Part shown: positions 36,572 to 48,767 of the stretch, in pieces | Layout: each line of letters opens with the position of its first letter | Numbering within the stretch: position 1 is the first letter of the stretch | Assembly (NCBI GenBank): GCA_032622095.1 | Contig: CP136065.1 | Coordinates: 39,187,503-39,251,502 of the forward strand | Length of the DNA: 64,000 nucleotides | DNA from: Siphonodentalium dalli | Taxonomy: Eukaryota > Mollusca > Scaphopoda > Gadilida > Siphonodentaliidae | Direction: 5' to 3' | Translations under genes and position numbers: made by a program | Notes under the pieces: model-generated | Databases searched by the model: none | Seen by the model: the letters and a program-made list of their open reading frames with translations, nothing else | What the model was told of the DNA's origin: nothing

Positions 36572-38064
36572 TTACACCTGGCCCACATATGATGTGATAG
36601 AGTAGTTCGACCCATTTGAAACCACGAAGCACATCCTGGTAGGGTTGACACATATTCCGATGGGATTGGTTACTGATATTACTGAGCGACTACGTTGTCC
36701 GTCACGGCTCAATTCCATCACTTGGTTACTGGTGTAGTTGCAGACGTAAATGTTGTCGCCGAACACACACACGCCAGTCGGACTAGACCCGCCACACGGT
36801 ATTGTGCTGAGATGAGTCGCGAGATCCGGGGACATCACTACCACGTGATGTGCGTTATGATCCGTCACAAAGACGGCGTCGATCTCAGGGGATACTGCCA
36901 CGCCACAAGGATTCTTGAAAGCGTATGTCGACTGACCAATGACGTCACCACTCGTTGTTAGAGCGCGCACGCAATGATCGCCGGGACATGCCACAACTAA
37001 TCTGTCGCCGACGGATCCGATACCTCTACAACCTCCAGATACAGGAAACGATGTTTGATGACTAAGACCTGATGTTTGATACACCGATATCTGACTTTGT
37101 TCCGGGTGTGATAGGTAGATGCGATCACTAAGATGATAGATACCAGACGGTTGAGAGTTGACCGTGAGGGTGACAGTCTTGGTGATTTTACCTGTATGTG
37201 TTACCAACATGAGCGTGTTCGGATTGTATGATGCAATAATTATATCCGATTGTGGACTTTTGTTGAGGAACGCCATTACCGACCAAGTTCCTCCGCAGGA
37301 AAAGTCGAATTCCTTTACTAATTGACTGATAGGCTTCTGACAAATAGCAATATCACACGAATCACTCAAAATCGTCTCTACCGAATCCAAAACTCCTCTA
37401 TTGATGACGGCCTCGTAATCTATCGGCGATAACTGTTCGAAATCTCTAAGCAGACTTTTTGAATTGGATACAGTTTGATGGAGCTTGATTGAGCGCTCGT
37501 TTAGAGATTTAACCCTTTGTGCAGCAGATACTTCTGAAGTAGCCTGTGCGTCGACAGGAACGTCCTCTCCTCCCGGGTTTATTTCCGCCCATTCACATGA
37601 ACGTGATTCCGCCTCTTTTTCTGGTAACAGTTCTACTTGTCTGTCTCTCTTAAGTTCGGACAGAACGTTTACTATCTTATCTACGCTCCGTGATGATAAC
37701 TTATGCTTTGACATTGTATCTCTAACGCGATTGAACATTTTCTTCTCGCAGTCATCGACGATACGTCGAATCTCAGAAAATAAATTCTGAACCTCCGCCA
37801 TCATATCCTTCTCTCTTCCGTCCTGTTTGGTCAGCCAACCGGGAATAGATTCCTGCTTATTGTTTGCTTCCGAGAATAATTGATCAAGATCTGATTCGAA
37901 TTGTTGGACATCCGCTTCCATCTTTGATATCGCTTTCGACAGATCTTCTAGTTGACATTTTGGATATGCTACCTCATGGCATGAGGCACAGCAAGGTTAA
38001 CGTGGGTACCACAGAATGAGTCTATAGGTTGTGGGTGCAGCTCACAAAATTCGGCGGCCGACAT
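36572..38064 (-). pseudogene. B-box/coiled-coil/NHL-like paralogue with frameshifted B-box
   Basis: The paralogue of the 25425-26918 gene, in the same orientation. The equivalent ATG is at 38064 and is followed by the first half of the B-box (C-x2-H, then C-x2-H). One base is missing at about 37994-37995, in the codon after 'HVN', so that frame stops 30 codons in; the correct B-box remainder (CC-A-S-C-H) continues in the next frame. From the internal Met at 37921, 449 codons of coiled coil and NHL-like propeller stay open and closely match the intact gene. Either the gene lost its B-box recently, it starts internally as a B-box-less propeller protein, or the assembly has a 1-base error. The ATG follows an acceptor (AG at 38072-38073). 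Confidence 0.8.
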
Positions 38065-38071
38065 GATTTAT

Positions 38072-38366
38072 CTGAAAATAAAATTGTTCTACCATTTCAC
38101 CCACATGTACATTGTAAGATATACAGAGGATATCCTAAGAACTATCTTGGGATATACGATTTATGAAACGAGTCACATAAATTCGATACACAGCGAGTCA
38201 TAGACGAGTTGTGAATCAAACTTTATCAAACCAGTTTTATGAAATCTCATATCGCAACATAACGAGTTGAAGATCGTTTATATCACATGTACAAAACTAG
38301 AGCTTCGTGCCTTTTAAACAAATCAACATCTTTAAAAGAAGCTGAAAATGCACGCAAAACACATAC
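38072..38366 (-). other. Predicted 5'UTR intron of the B-box paralogue
   Basis: On the minus strand GTGCAG|GTATGT (donor, exon ending at 38367) and TTTTCAG (acceptor ending at 38072) bound a 295-bp intron. Seven bases later comes the ATG at 38064. The acceptor layout is the same as in the intact gene at 26926. Confidence 0.6.
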
Positions 38367-39090
38367 CTGCACGGCATTGGCTGAGACGCTTCACAACCGT
38401 ATCCGTCAGTATTGCGCGCTCTGACTGGCGACGAAAAATATAGTCCACCAATTTGCCTCCTTGTTTTGTGCCTATTTTCGTTAGTGCAACGAAGTTGGAC
38501 AATCAATTAACTCTAATAAACAAAGCAATGTCCGGTATTGGTCTCCTGCGCGGCTTTTCAAAATAGTATTAATCCGCGCGTAATTTTCTTGGCGCGATGC
38601 CAAGTATCCCGCGAAGCACGCGCCTATTCACCAATATACGATATATAGAGGATATCCCAGTTATATTGGGATATAATATTTTATTAAACGAATTTGATAG
38701 ATTGATTCACAACGAGTCGTAGAAGATGAAGATCTTGTATATCACAAGAAGGTAATAGACGTTTAGGCCATTTTAACAAATCAAAATCTTTAAAAGAAGC
38801 TGAAAAATGCATGTAAAATACATAGTGCACGGCGTTGACTGAGAAGCTTCACAACCGTATACGACAGTATGGCGCGCTCTGCCTTACGACGAAACATATA
38901 GTCCCCAAGTTGCTTCTTTGTTGTTGTGCATATTTTCGTTAGTGCAACTAAGTTGGACAATAATTGAAATTTAATGAACAAAGCAATCATATTGCAATGT
39001 CTGCTATAGATGTCAAGGGCGGCTTTTCTAAATAGTATTAATCCGCGTGGTAATTTACTTGGCGTGATGCCTAGTATCCAGGGAAGCACG
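38150..39090. repeat. Tandem duplication (~450 bp) of the paralogue's 5' region
   Basis: 38282-38625 and 38740-39086 share 'TCTTTAAAAGAAGCTGAAAA', 'TATTTTCGTTAGTGCAAC', 'AACAAAGCAAT' and 'AGTATTAATCCGCG' in the same order. The distal copy reads 'ACATAGTGCAC' where the proximal one has the donor 'ACATACCTGCAC' (plus-strand view), so its splice donor is lost. Confidence 0.75.
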
Positions 39091-39304
39091 CCTCTTGAAG
39101 ACGATCGAAATTTCCAACACGACGAAATTATATTTCCAACCACTTGTAATTTTTGAACTGTTACTTTAACCTTTCTAACTGTTGGATAGTTCCAACAATA
39201 CCCCTGGCTGGAGTTATATCAACTGCAATTGCTATTTCAGTCTAAACAATTGCACAACCAGAACATGGCTTGATATAAATCATTTGCTCGGAATGAATGA
39301 CATA

Positions 39305-39424
39305 AACAACAAGACAGTCAATGACTGTGGGGTCGCTCACCAGACTGCAAAGACTGATAAGACTGGGACTCTGGAGACCACAACAGTCAGAACTTTTCAT
39401 AATCACTTTAAAATAAGTAGATCT
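39305..39424 (-). repeat. Inverted copy of the module at 9985-10112
   Basis: The reverse complement of the 'TCTGACTGTTGTGGTCTCC...CACAGTCATTGACTG' segment. Here it stands alone without the AGCTCACC units that surround it at 10 kb. Confidence 0.65.
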
Positions 39425-39779
39425 AAACAGGATATGTGGCCAAATTACCAACTGTACACTACTGATCACCCCCACCCCCCAACATGTCCCCTCCCGACTG
39501 GGCTCCAGACTCCCAAGTCTTAGGTTGGATTTACACAATTGACATCTCAAACTTTCCCAATTGTTGGAAATTTCCAATCTCACAAGCGCCTTTTTATAAA
39601 ACCATTTAGACGTGTTTAAAGGCCAATTATCCATGGACCCAAAACATACTAAATATAAAAAAATAGACCTGTAGGTCCTTGTGAAGGAAGCATATTAAGA
39701 GGGAAACTGTCCTTCGCTTGGCCCCTATTTTTCCAGGTTACCCCATTAAAAAAATCTGTATTGCAGTCAAACAAGAACA

Positions 39780-40520
39780 TTCCATGCTAAATAAGCCAAC
39801 TAGTTCTTGGCTCTTCCAAACATATTTTAAGAATTACTATGTTGTGAAATAGTTGTGTCTCTGGCAATGCACTTATTCGACTTTGTGATGCCATTTTCAC
39901 AAATCTGTCAACAAAGGTAATTTCATACCAAATATAAGCAAAATAGCCATTTCATTCTTGCATAGAAGACGTATCATGAATTACTATGGAGAGAAAAGGT
40001 AATGTAGCGGGCCTTGCACCTACTTGACCTGGTGACCATGATTAAACAAATCTGAATCACACATCACCAAAGGAGCCTCAATATTAAATGTGAGCTAAAT
40101 AGAGCTGGTGGTTCTTTCAAAGAACACTTTTCAAGTTTGCCAAATATGTTCTGGTGAAGTGGTGGATGTGGGAGAGTTAAATGTCCTGTTGAAAGATTTG
40201 AACAACACATACGATAGATTGATGTTGTAGTTGGGAATTAATGACCTCTAGCGGTTCTCCAGGAAATGTTTATAAAAATGTCAGATATCACTTGCAATTT
40301 TTAATATATTTTGGAGTTATGTCCCTGGCCCTGCCCACATTTGACCCAGTGACTTCATTTGAACAAATCTGAATGTGAGTCACCTAGGCAATATCCACAC
40401 CAAATATGAATCCATACAGTCTTATGGTTCCAGAGGAGAAGTTTAAAGAATTGTTGACGGACGGACGGATGAGGAGTGATGACTATAGCTCCACCGGACA
40501 CTTCGTCTCAGGTGAGCCAA
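39780..40520 (-). mobile_element. AGCTCACCTGAG-family element, reverse orientation
   Basis: Ends at about 40520 with GGTGAGCC preceded by CTCCACCGGACACTTCGTCT, the reverse of the unit starts at 8750/9332/9614. The upstream body has repeated 'TTTGAACAAATCTGAATGTG' and 'CACACCAAATATGAA' modules of about 130 bp. No coding content. Confidence 0.6.
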
Positions 40521-40539
40521 AAACTACTGAAATTATAGA

Positions 40540-41460
40540 ATGACCCCCCCCCCCCTTTGGATCCCAGAATGCAACAGAATTCAAACTTGTTTAATGGAAG
40601 GGGAAGAACTCTATCTTTAATATATAGAGTTATTCCCCCTGCATTGAAAATAATATTGCTTTTTACTGCAATCTAGATGACAAAACTCTTTGGCAACTCA
40701 ATAAAAACAACATGTCCACAGTTTATTATACTGGATAAGTTGATAATACAATGTTTTGGAGCTTCCTCTTTCAAATGGTATATAAAATGGCATATATTTT
40801 ATATAATGTAATCTGGGGGTTAAAAAATTAAGTAGTTTATTATTTTATATTCATTTTAGTCTAAATAATTAATTTTGAGAAAACAAATTACATCTCATTG
40901 AACAAATCTGCTAATTCCACCCCCTCAACCCATAGGGACATGCCTGCAAGAATAGGACATCTATGATTTATTTGGATGCTTGTCTACATTTGCCTAACAA
41001 TTTTTCCTTAACCTTGAAAGCCAGTGCATTCTCTTAGGTGAGGCTACCTATGGGACACTCACATATATAAGACAATGCACTGGCATCATACTAGTACCTT
41101 GTTATAAAATAATAAATATTGGACAAATATTAAAACTAGGAGCTCCTTTCTCTTGATCAATGGTCTATTATTTTATATTCATTTTATTTTAGTATATGTA
41201 ATTGGTTTTGGAAAATAAATTACATCTCAATGAACAAATCTGATAAATTTTCCCCTCCCCAAACATATGTGGGGACATCCCTGCGAGAATAGGACATGTG
41301 TGATTTATTTGGATGTCTGACTATATTGGCCTAACAATATTTCCTTGATCTTGGACCCCAGTGTATTCTATTATATACAGGAGAACACACTGGTGCAGTG
41401 TCTTTGTTGCTGTACCAGCATAGCTCTGGTAATGAAATGGTTAATACTAATACTAAAGGT
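40540..41460. repeat. Partial inverted copy of the 31190 element plus a ~320-bp duplication
   Basis: 40590-40830 is the reverse complement of 31200-31480 ('GAACTCTATCTTTAATATAT', 'AAAACATGTCCACAG'). Then 40850-41050 and 41168-41375 repeat 'AATTACATCTCAWTGAACAAAT', 'GAATAGGACAT', 'TGATTTATTTGGATG'. 41020-41090 holds a GCCAGTGCATTCTCTTA hairpin related to the 3088 MITE. Confidence 0.55.
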
Positions 41461-41759
41461 GTAAACTGTCAAACAGTTAGAGTTGTATTTGAGATTGCTG
41501 TAAACACATAGGATTAAATTTCATTCACACACATCTTTCTCTCTTAGCCAGGATAAAATAAAAGTTAATTACTTTATAATGACTGGACACACAGCTGTGA
41601 GAACTGTGAGAAGTAAGGCTGGCCAGTTCCTGGCGTGCCATAACTACAGTGTAAGGCTTTTAATGGGGTGAACCTTGCAGGGATCTGGTGTGGGGTGGCA
41701 GGGACATGTAGTGGTGGTGGTGGGGGAGGTGGGGTGGGGGCAAGGATTTAAAACAAGAA

Positions 41760-42340
41760 TTTAAATTAATTTTTGTTTGTTTGAAGAGTTATGTCCCTGG
41801 GCCCTGGCTCTGCCCCTATTTGACCCAGTGACCCCATTTGAACAAATCTGAACCCCAGTTATCCAAGGACTCTCCATATCAAATATAAGCTAAATTGGCC
41901 AAATGGTTCAAAAGAAGAAGTCATTCTAAGAATTACTATGGAGGAATAGAGTTATGGCCCTGGTTTCTCAACTAATCAACCTGGTGTCCTCATTTGAACA
42001 AATCTGAATGTGAGTCACCTGGGGAACATCCACACCAAATATGAACCCATTGGGCCTTATAGTTCTGGAAAAGAAGCCGTTCTAAGAATTACTATGAAGG
42101 AATAGAGTTGTGGCCCTGCTTTCTAAACTAATTGACCTGATGACCTCATTTGAACAAATCTGAATATATGAGTCACCTAGGGAACATCCACACCAAATAT
42201 GAACCCATTCCGTCCAATGGAATCAGAGGAGAAGATGTTCAAAGAATTGTTGACGGATTGACGGACGGACGGACGGACGACGGACGAGGAGTGATTGACT
42301 ATAGCTCCACCGGAGACTTCGTCTCAGGTGAGCTAAAAAC
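41760..42340 (-). mobile_element. AGCTCACCTGAG-family element, reverse orientation
   Basis: Contains three 'TTTGAACAAATCTGAA' modules (41840, 41995, 42150), a GGACGGACGGACGAC microsatellite, then GACTATAGCTCCACCGGAGA and the terminal CTCAGGTGAGCT. A 74-codon ORF at 42150 corresponds to a reading in the 9.6-kb unit and only reflects the shared repeat. Confidence 0.65.
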
Positions 42341-42379
42341 CATAAACAAGAAATGTTATCTGGGAACAATCTGAGTCCA

Positions 42380-45280
42380 AAATTAACTGTACAACAGTTC
42401 AAAACTCCAACAATGGCTATAACTCAGAAAATATATGTCGGACCGACCACATATTCGGACTGAACATGACTGTCTTTCTTGTTGTTAAACCACGTAGCAA
42501 GTTTCGAGTCGTTCAATAAACGAATGCTGTGGTTATCAATGCAGAAACCAAACAATCGACATATTCTGATACAAACAAGGCCTTTAACTCATGCTAACTT
42601 TCTCCGACCCCAAACTTGGCCTGTGCTTTCTAGTAATTAAATAACATATATCATGTTTTGAGTCGATCGAAAAACTTATAGTAAAGTTATCATCCTAAAT
42701 CCAAACTATTGAGGGATGGACGAACTAAAAACCCTAAACAACACGACTGTGTTTAGCGGGCTTATACAATTTGATCGGAAGTCTCGTTATGAAATATTTC
42801 ACGTTAATTACTGGTCGGAACACCAGACTTACGTTTGCCTGACATTTCTAATTAATGTTGCACCAAGAATGAATTTCAAACTTTTGAAACTTTAGGCCAC
42901 ATTTTGGAGGTGCATCACCGAATCCTCCATCCCCCAATGTATGGATTGTAAGAGTGTTTGCTACAATTAAAACTATATGGAATAACGTCACCAGATAATG
43001 TCCAGATTTCCATTATTTGTCTGTCGGCTGACTACGAAGAAATGTTACAGATGGCAGATAAGCCGGAATGGCAGATAAGCCGGAATGTAAAATAATAGAA
43101 CGCTTAATTGTCATCGATGTATTTTTGGACAGTTTTCAGGCATATGAATCAAATAAATGTTATTGCACTCAAAGTTGATACTAATCCTCCGACTTCTGAA
43201 ACTTGATTGTTAACGTACCAACCAAAAGCTTTTGAGGGATACGATTAACCAAAATTAGTAAACGTTAGCCCATAATTACATGCCAAGTTAATGATGGTTT
43301 TGTTGCTTATTCGATAATAATCATACCGAATTTCAACAAAACAGCCCAAACATATTTTATCAGGTGCCAAGGGTCCACTGTATGGCGATCAATAATCGAG
43401 GGATATCGTATCAATCAAAACAAAGCACAATGGAATGAAATGGAATTGGCGACGTATTGTGTATTTAAGTGTGTGTTGATGTGTAACTGAATGAAATTAA
43501 CAATTTAGAAATGATTTGGCCGACATATTTCAATAAATTTCAGGGGTGGATAGAAGAAAATAGTTCTGACTTTTATGGTCAAAGTGCTGCTTGGGGTTTG
43601 TTAGAGATGCTTGGTATATAGTGTGACCATCAATTCATTATATGGATGTTGTTTTGCATTGCACGTGCAGATTTATTTTTCGTTCGACATTTTGTTAATC
43701 CAAACAAAGCTTTTCCTTCATTTATTTAATTTAAAATGGCAATGTGATGTTATTGTAATTGTGTAGTTTCTATTGATATCACAATGGTAAGAGTAGTGAG
43801 GGCCTACATATGTTTCCAGGAAACCGTCTGGTACTTGCTTTGTATTGCCGGATACTGGGCGAGTTCTTGCCATGCAAATAATACCAGACGATGCATATAA
43901 ATCTGCACGTGCTATGCATTTTTCTTCGCAAATTATACGATGTTTTGTCTTGGTGCCATTATTGTTTACATGCATGTCCATCTCAAATGTTGTTATTTCG
44001 TTATTGCCGACTAGTTTTTTTCTACATTTCGTTGGTATAAAGTTTGTTTTTGTTGTTTAAAAAAAATCGTAAATGCACCTCATTGAAAGTTGAAGTTCAC
44101 TTGTTGACTGCTTTCTAAAAATAAGTCAATGGCATCTAAAGCGGACAACGCGCACTTTTATATTCGAGATTGTGAATTATCCATTTAATCTATAGACAGA
44201 CATTGTATGCTGGTGTAATGTGCTAGCATTATACACCTTACCAACTGAGCCACCATGGGTTCTAATCTGTCATTTATTCTATATTATTATGTTTTCATTC
44301 ATAACGTGGAAAACTTTGCCTTTATGTCACTCATCATACAAGCTCATACCTTGGTTCTGACTGTATTTTGAATGACAATTGCATGTGAGGGGGCTGATTT
44401 TCAGATCCCTTCAACCTCAACGATTGAGTACTGGCCTTATATCGAGTCACTTGGGGGATCTATTCAATTTACTACGTGTGTCATGTTAAACGAATATTAG
44501 TGTGAAATATGAGAGCGTCCTGGTTTTTAATGTGCCATGTCTTGTAAATTCTTGTTCCCCAATCAAGTCAAAAAGACTGCGCCGCATTACAGATGATATT
44601 GTTGACAATGTGCAAATTGAAAAAAAGAAACTCCTATGTGGGTTGCATAATTATGCTACATATTGTGTACAAACGAGATACGAATATTAATTAAGAATTT
44701 GAATTATCTTCGTGTTGGAATTATCCCAGATGAGTGAAGGGGCAAGGCAAACCTTTTTTTTTATTTTGGTACCCACCACCCCAGGAACGCAAGTTATTTC
44801 CTTTCAGATTTCAAACATCCCCCCCCCCGCCCAACACACGTTTTTTCCAAGGGCAATTTGATAAAAACGGTGAAAATAGTAGGATAAGGCAGACATAGGG
44901 TGTGAAATGTTTTAAATGATTACCCGGATGAAATGACAATCAGATATGTTTAATGAAAAGTAGCAAACATCTCAGTAAATCATAAAACACGTATTAACTA
45001 AACTTGTCAAAAAAGGTTCGGAATCCATACCCATAGGTTACCCGCAGTATATATATGTGACAGAGATGTGATGCACTAATGCGTGCTTTCTCACGTTGTG
45101 ACTAATCCCGGCTAGATTACTAAATTGTCGCCCAATCTCTGTATTAATGAGGAAATTTTCCATCTTCAGTCTGTTCCATTAAGCGTCCCAAAATATTAAT
45201 GATCTCACAATTAATTCACTGTTGCATATCAAAGTTTCTAAATATCTAGATTATGCTGAATTGGGAGCAAAAACCACTAG
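42380..45280. other. Long intergenic stretch, no supported gene
   Basis: It contains the dispersed fragment at 42600-42725, a doubled 'CAGATAAGCCGGAATG' at 43060-43085, and a tRNA A-box-like string on the minus strand near 44245. The 60-90-codon ORFs here have no recognisable domains. Confidence 0.4.
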
Positions 45281-45289
45281 CTGGAGCAC

Positions 45290-45640
45290 AACATTTCTTT
45301 TTGAATGTCCACACACTATTGATCGATGGAATTAGCATGGTTGTATGGTGATAAAATGTTCACTGTTATCAGTAGATGACTTTCATCCGTTAAGATAAAC
45401 AACGCATTTGGCGGATTGAATGTCATTGTCGTTGGTGACCTATTACAGTCACCTCCTGTTTAATCTAATTTTGTTTTTACAAATACTATTAATTGGCATT
45501 TATTCAAGCTATGATTTTCACAACAAATTTAAGGCAATGTGAAGATATTTTTGAGGCCAGTATTCTCAATAGAGAAGAATATGGCCTCTTGACTGGAAAA
45601 GATACCTCAGTTTTAAAGCCAATACTTTAGAACGCTCCAC
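45290..45640 (+). pseudogene. Decayed PIF1/Helitron-type helicase fragment
   Basis: At 45322 the translation reads 'IDGISMV', a damaged Walker-B-like DEISMV. At 45410 it reads 'GGLNVIVVGDLLQSPPV', the conserved GG-N-VI-VGD-Q-PPV motif of PIF1 helicases. Then at about 45520, in another frame, 'TTNLRQCEDIFEASILN..' follows, as in the T-T-N-x-RQ block of Helitron helicases. Frames shift at least twice and stops intervene. The rest of the helicase and any HUH Rep domain are missing, so Helitron and cellular PIF1 origins cannot be separated, though a transposon relic is more likely. Confidence 0.65.
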
Positions 45641-46333
45641 AAATGGTAAAATTACTAGTAATCTTATCAGTCCAAATTTCCAAATACATTATTACAAATC
45701 TTAAATGTCATCATTACAAACCATCACAGGCTACAACCCTCTTCAACCAAATGTTAAATGTAAAATACAGTGCCATTACAACTTTCATTATATTGATGGA
45801 ACATCGATATTACCAACAGTACCTATTCCCCAGTTGACTTGACTTGAAACATATTTTATTTGCATAATATACAAAAGGGATTGGGGCACAAGTTTTTACA
45901 ACTTATGAAGCCCCTCTCCCAACACAATATAGCAACACACATGAAATAAAGATGACGATACAAACGTATTTACATGGTGATAAGTTTTGATGTACGTAAT
46001 ATGTATTGCCTTCCAGAGATTATCGGGCTAGATCTAGGTTGGCTACTGGCCGTGGAAATTTGTGTTTAAGGACGATTTGAAGTATTTGGTACGATTGGCG
46101 CGAGTGTTAATATAATTAGCTATTGTTAGTATTTGTATTATGGCGGTAGAAACAATGAAACACTTGTATTCGATTTTTGGTTACTGTTGTGCGCAGGAAG
46201 GCAATACAGATAACTAATCAGAACGAAATGTTCGAATGTGAGGTTTGTCCATATGTGAGGTGACTGCCACGTAACAAATTTTAATTCCGGAAGCAATTTT
46301 AAGTGGATTCGGAAGTAAAACAAATAAGACCAT

Positions 46334-47165
46334 TTAGGGATCAAAACGCTCAGTCGCTGCAATATATTGCTGTGTGATGAGAAATAATTTCTTATTTTTT
46401 TGGGACGAGACATCGGGTATTCCACACATGAGTTCAGCAGTATCGGTTATTGCGATATTTTCGCGGGTCAGTTTCACTAGAAATTCGGAGCGCTCACTTT
46501 GGTACAATGGGCACATGAAGAAATGGTGATAGGCGTCCTCATATCGATTTCCACAGGGACATGCGGGGCTATCAGCGATGAAATTGTTGAACATATCAGA
46601 TCGGAGTTCACTACAGAAATTACGTATGCGACAATGAACAATGTTGTATTTTCTGCGTCCAGCGTAGAAATGTTGAGGGGGACTGAGCGTGGGATCTATC
46701 AGGTTCAAGTCGGTTTTAAAGGTAGAAAATTGGTCCGCGTCGGTGATTAATTTGGGAAGTTTATTCCATTCTAAGACTATCACTGGGAAAAATGATTGTT
46801 TGAAGTGTTCAGTGTTGCTATGGTATGAATAAAATTTACTGGGACGACGCCAATTATAATCTGCAACTTCATGTGATCTGGGTAGGAAGATAGGATCGAT
46901 AGGAAGGTGCTAAATTATTAACTATTTTATAGAGTGCCTGCAATTTATGTATTTGACGTCTTTTGTATAGTGAAGGCCAACCAACTTCCTGTAGTGCCAT
47001 ATTGTCCGAAGCAGAATGGGTGATACCACTGACTATACGCCCAGCGTCGATATGAAGCCGGTCAAGCATCTCTAACAGTAATCCGAAGGATTGTCCCACA
47101 CTGCATCCGAGTAATCAAATAGGGGTAATATATATGTTTTGTAAATAATTTCAATGGTTTTCTCC
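46334..47165 (-). pseudogene. 5'-truncated, frameshifted LINE ORF2 C-terminus
   Basis: Read from 47165 downward: 'LPLFDYSDAVWDN' (end of the RT domain), then in a shifted frame the thumb-like 'LDRLHIDAGRIVSGI' and 'LQEVGWPSLYKRRQIHKLQALYKIVN' (46869-47099). A further frame (46334-46783) carries 'WNKLP', 'RKYNIVHCRIRNFCSELRSD' and a C-x-C...H-x3-C knuckle ('CPCGNRYEDAYHHFFMCP'), as in the C-termini of invertebrate non-LTR retrotransposons. At least two frameshifts and no upstream RT or endonuclease: a dead copy. Confidence 0.85.
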
Positions 47166-47519
47166 AGTTAACATGGACCACATTAACAGACAATTATATC
47201 TATTGTCAATATATCACCCGTGTGGCCTTAGTAATGATTGTGGCAATGTTTTCTTTGCACAATATAACTTCAAATTAAATTTAACCAAAAAAATAAAATA
47301 TAGCTCAATACTTCTATTTCAAATACATGTAGTTCATGGGTGATCTGCTGTATACATCTTAGATTTCTTGTATTCTAATAATGCTGTAGTATATGCAGAA
47401 TAGTCCCACATAAACATTAATTGTATTATTTCACGTGTGGGTGGCTTGAGCTCACTCCCCGAACCAACATATTTTGTTTACACGATGTGTACCACACGTT
47501 ATTAATTTATGGCTGGAGC

Positions 47520-47787
47520 CATGAATTAAATTTATAACTTAATTTGATTTTAAGATAACATGTTAAACTGAACGTTTACAGAAGACATCTTCGACTCAAA
47601 TGAATTATTTATTTCCATTTATATGTTATCGATATTAGATCGTTATTATTACTGGGAATTTATTTATATTGGCGTACAGTGTCCCTTTAAAAAGGCTGTA
47701 GATCGATATATCATATCTGTACCGGTATGTTAAATTAGCTCTTATACATCCTTCCAATTATTTACAATAAACGAGCATTGTCCGTTA
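47520..47787 (+). repeat. Host repeat H, copy B, left half (interrupted)
   Basis: Matches 19440-19678 and 63115-63950. It stops at 'GCATTGTCCGTTA' (47787), exactly where the GGGCGCG transposon begins. The remainder resumes at 58403. Confidence 0.8.
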
Positions 47788-48111
47788 GGGCGCGTACACA
47801 TGGCGGGCAAGAAAATATCAGGTATGCCCCATGTGACTTACTTGACCAATCAAATAAATAATACCGGAAAATATCCGACGAAGGCAGCGCGCTGATATTT
47901 TATCGCCAGTTGGTGATATGTGTTCACCTTGATTGGTGGACATCGGTATCTGTTAACTAATCTCTATAAGGGACACGCTGGTATAACCGTTCACGCACTC
48001 GAGTTATGATCCATCAATATTATCGCCTGTTTCAACAATTGACTTCGTAATTCCATTTTGGATTGTTTGACATTATCGCTGAGCTATTATATGGATATGT
48101 GTGGGGACATA

Positions 48112-48117
48112 TATATC
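48112..48117. repeat. Target-site duplication TATATC, left
   Basis: The hexamer immediately before the AGAAGAATAGG terminus; its partner is at 57555-57560. The surrounding ATATAT context makes part of the match easy, but it is exact in length and position. Confidence 0.8.
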
Positions 48118-48256
48118 AGAAGAATAGGCGTCTCCTTACCGTCACATCTAAAAATAGAATCTTTGGGGGTCTAAAATTGGTTGTGGGTGTCTCGTTCGCG
48201 TCACATCTAAAAATAGAATCTTTGGGGTCTAAAATTGGTTGTACTAAAATATTCCC
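48118..48256 (+). repeat. Left terminus with duplicated end motif
   Basis: After the 24-bp tip, the block 'ACATCTAAAAATAGAATCTT' plus 'TCTAAAATTGGTTGT' occurs twice (48142-48184 and 48201-48242). The second continues into GTACTAAAATATTCCC. The same block reappears once at 52482-52534, always pointing to the palindrome centre. Candidate recognition sites for replication or integration proteins. Confidence 0.75.
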
Positions 48257-48539
48257 AAAATATCAAAAACCCAAAAATTATTTTTCCAAAAATTATTTTT
48301 TCCAAAACATTTCAAAATCCCAAAACTTCCAAAAAATTTTAAAACCCCAAAATTTCAAAAAAGAAAAAAATTCAAAACCCTCAAAATTATTTCTCCAAAA
48401 AAAGTTTAAATAAAAAATTTATAACGAGTTTTCGGTTTCTGATAATCTCGATATTAAAATGTCGAATGTTAAATTATTTGCGCGTAATATCTTTCGTTAT
48501 TTTTTTTTGTTCAAATATTTTTCATGAAATTATTAATCG

Positions 48540-48767
48540 ATGTTTAGAAATAGCTTTATTGGACATTGTGACCATCGATATGAATGCATACATTCCAGTG
48601 TTTTATCGGACGCAGTTCATATAATTGTCATACCTGAAAATAGACACCATTACTTTTACATAAATAATAAAGAGCGTTTATTCTTTACACTCTCTCTATC
48701 CCATATGACAGGTGTGTATTATCGTGAATTATTGGAAGTTTTGAGATGTACTATGTTCAATCCCTAA
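48540..48767 (+). CDS. Hypothetical 75-aa ORF, left arm
   Basis: A small ORF reading toward the centre, with its counterpart at 56905-57132 (minus) differing by one residue (T/R). His- and Tyr-rich, no known domain. Its last third reads over 'ATTATCGTGAATTATTGGAAG', which also occurs at 51885-51906 as the 5' part of the zinc-finger gene region, so the ORF may be a by-product of a duplicated regulatory segment. Confidence 0.3.
   Translation: MFRNSFIGHCDHRYECIHSSVLSDAVHIIVIPENRHHYFYINNKERLFFTLSLSHMTGVYYRELLEVLRCTMFNP

Noticed and set aside
44235-44265. Possible tRNA on the minus strand ('GGTGGCTCAGTTGGTAAGG' A-box-like)
   Set aside because: No B box, no cloverleaf pairing and no CCA-side stem found; at most a decayed SINE head.
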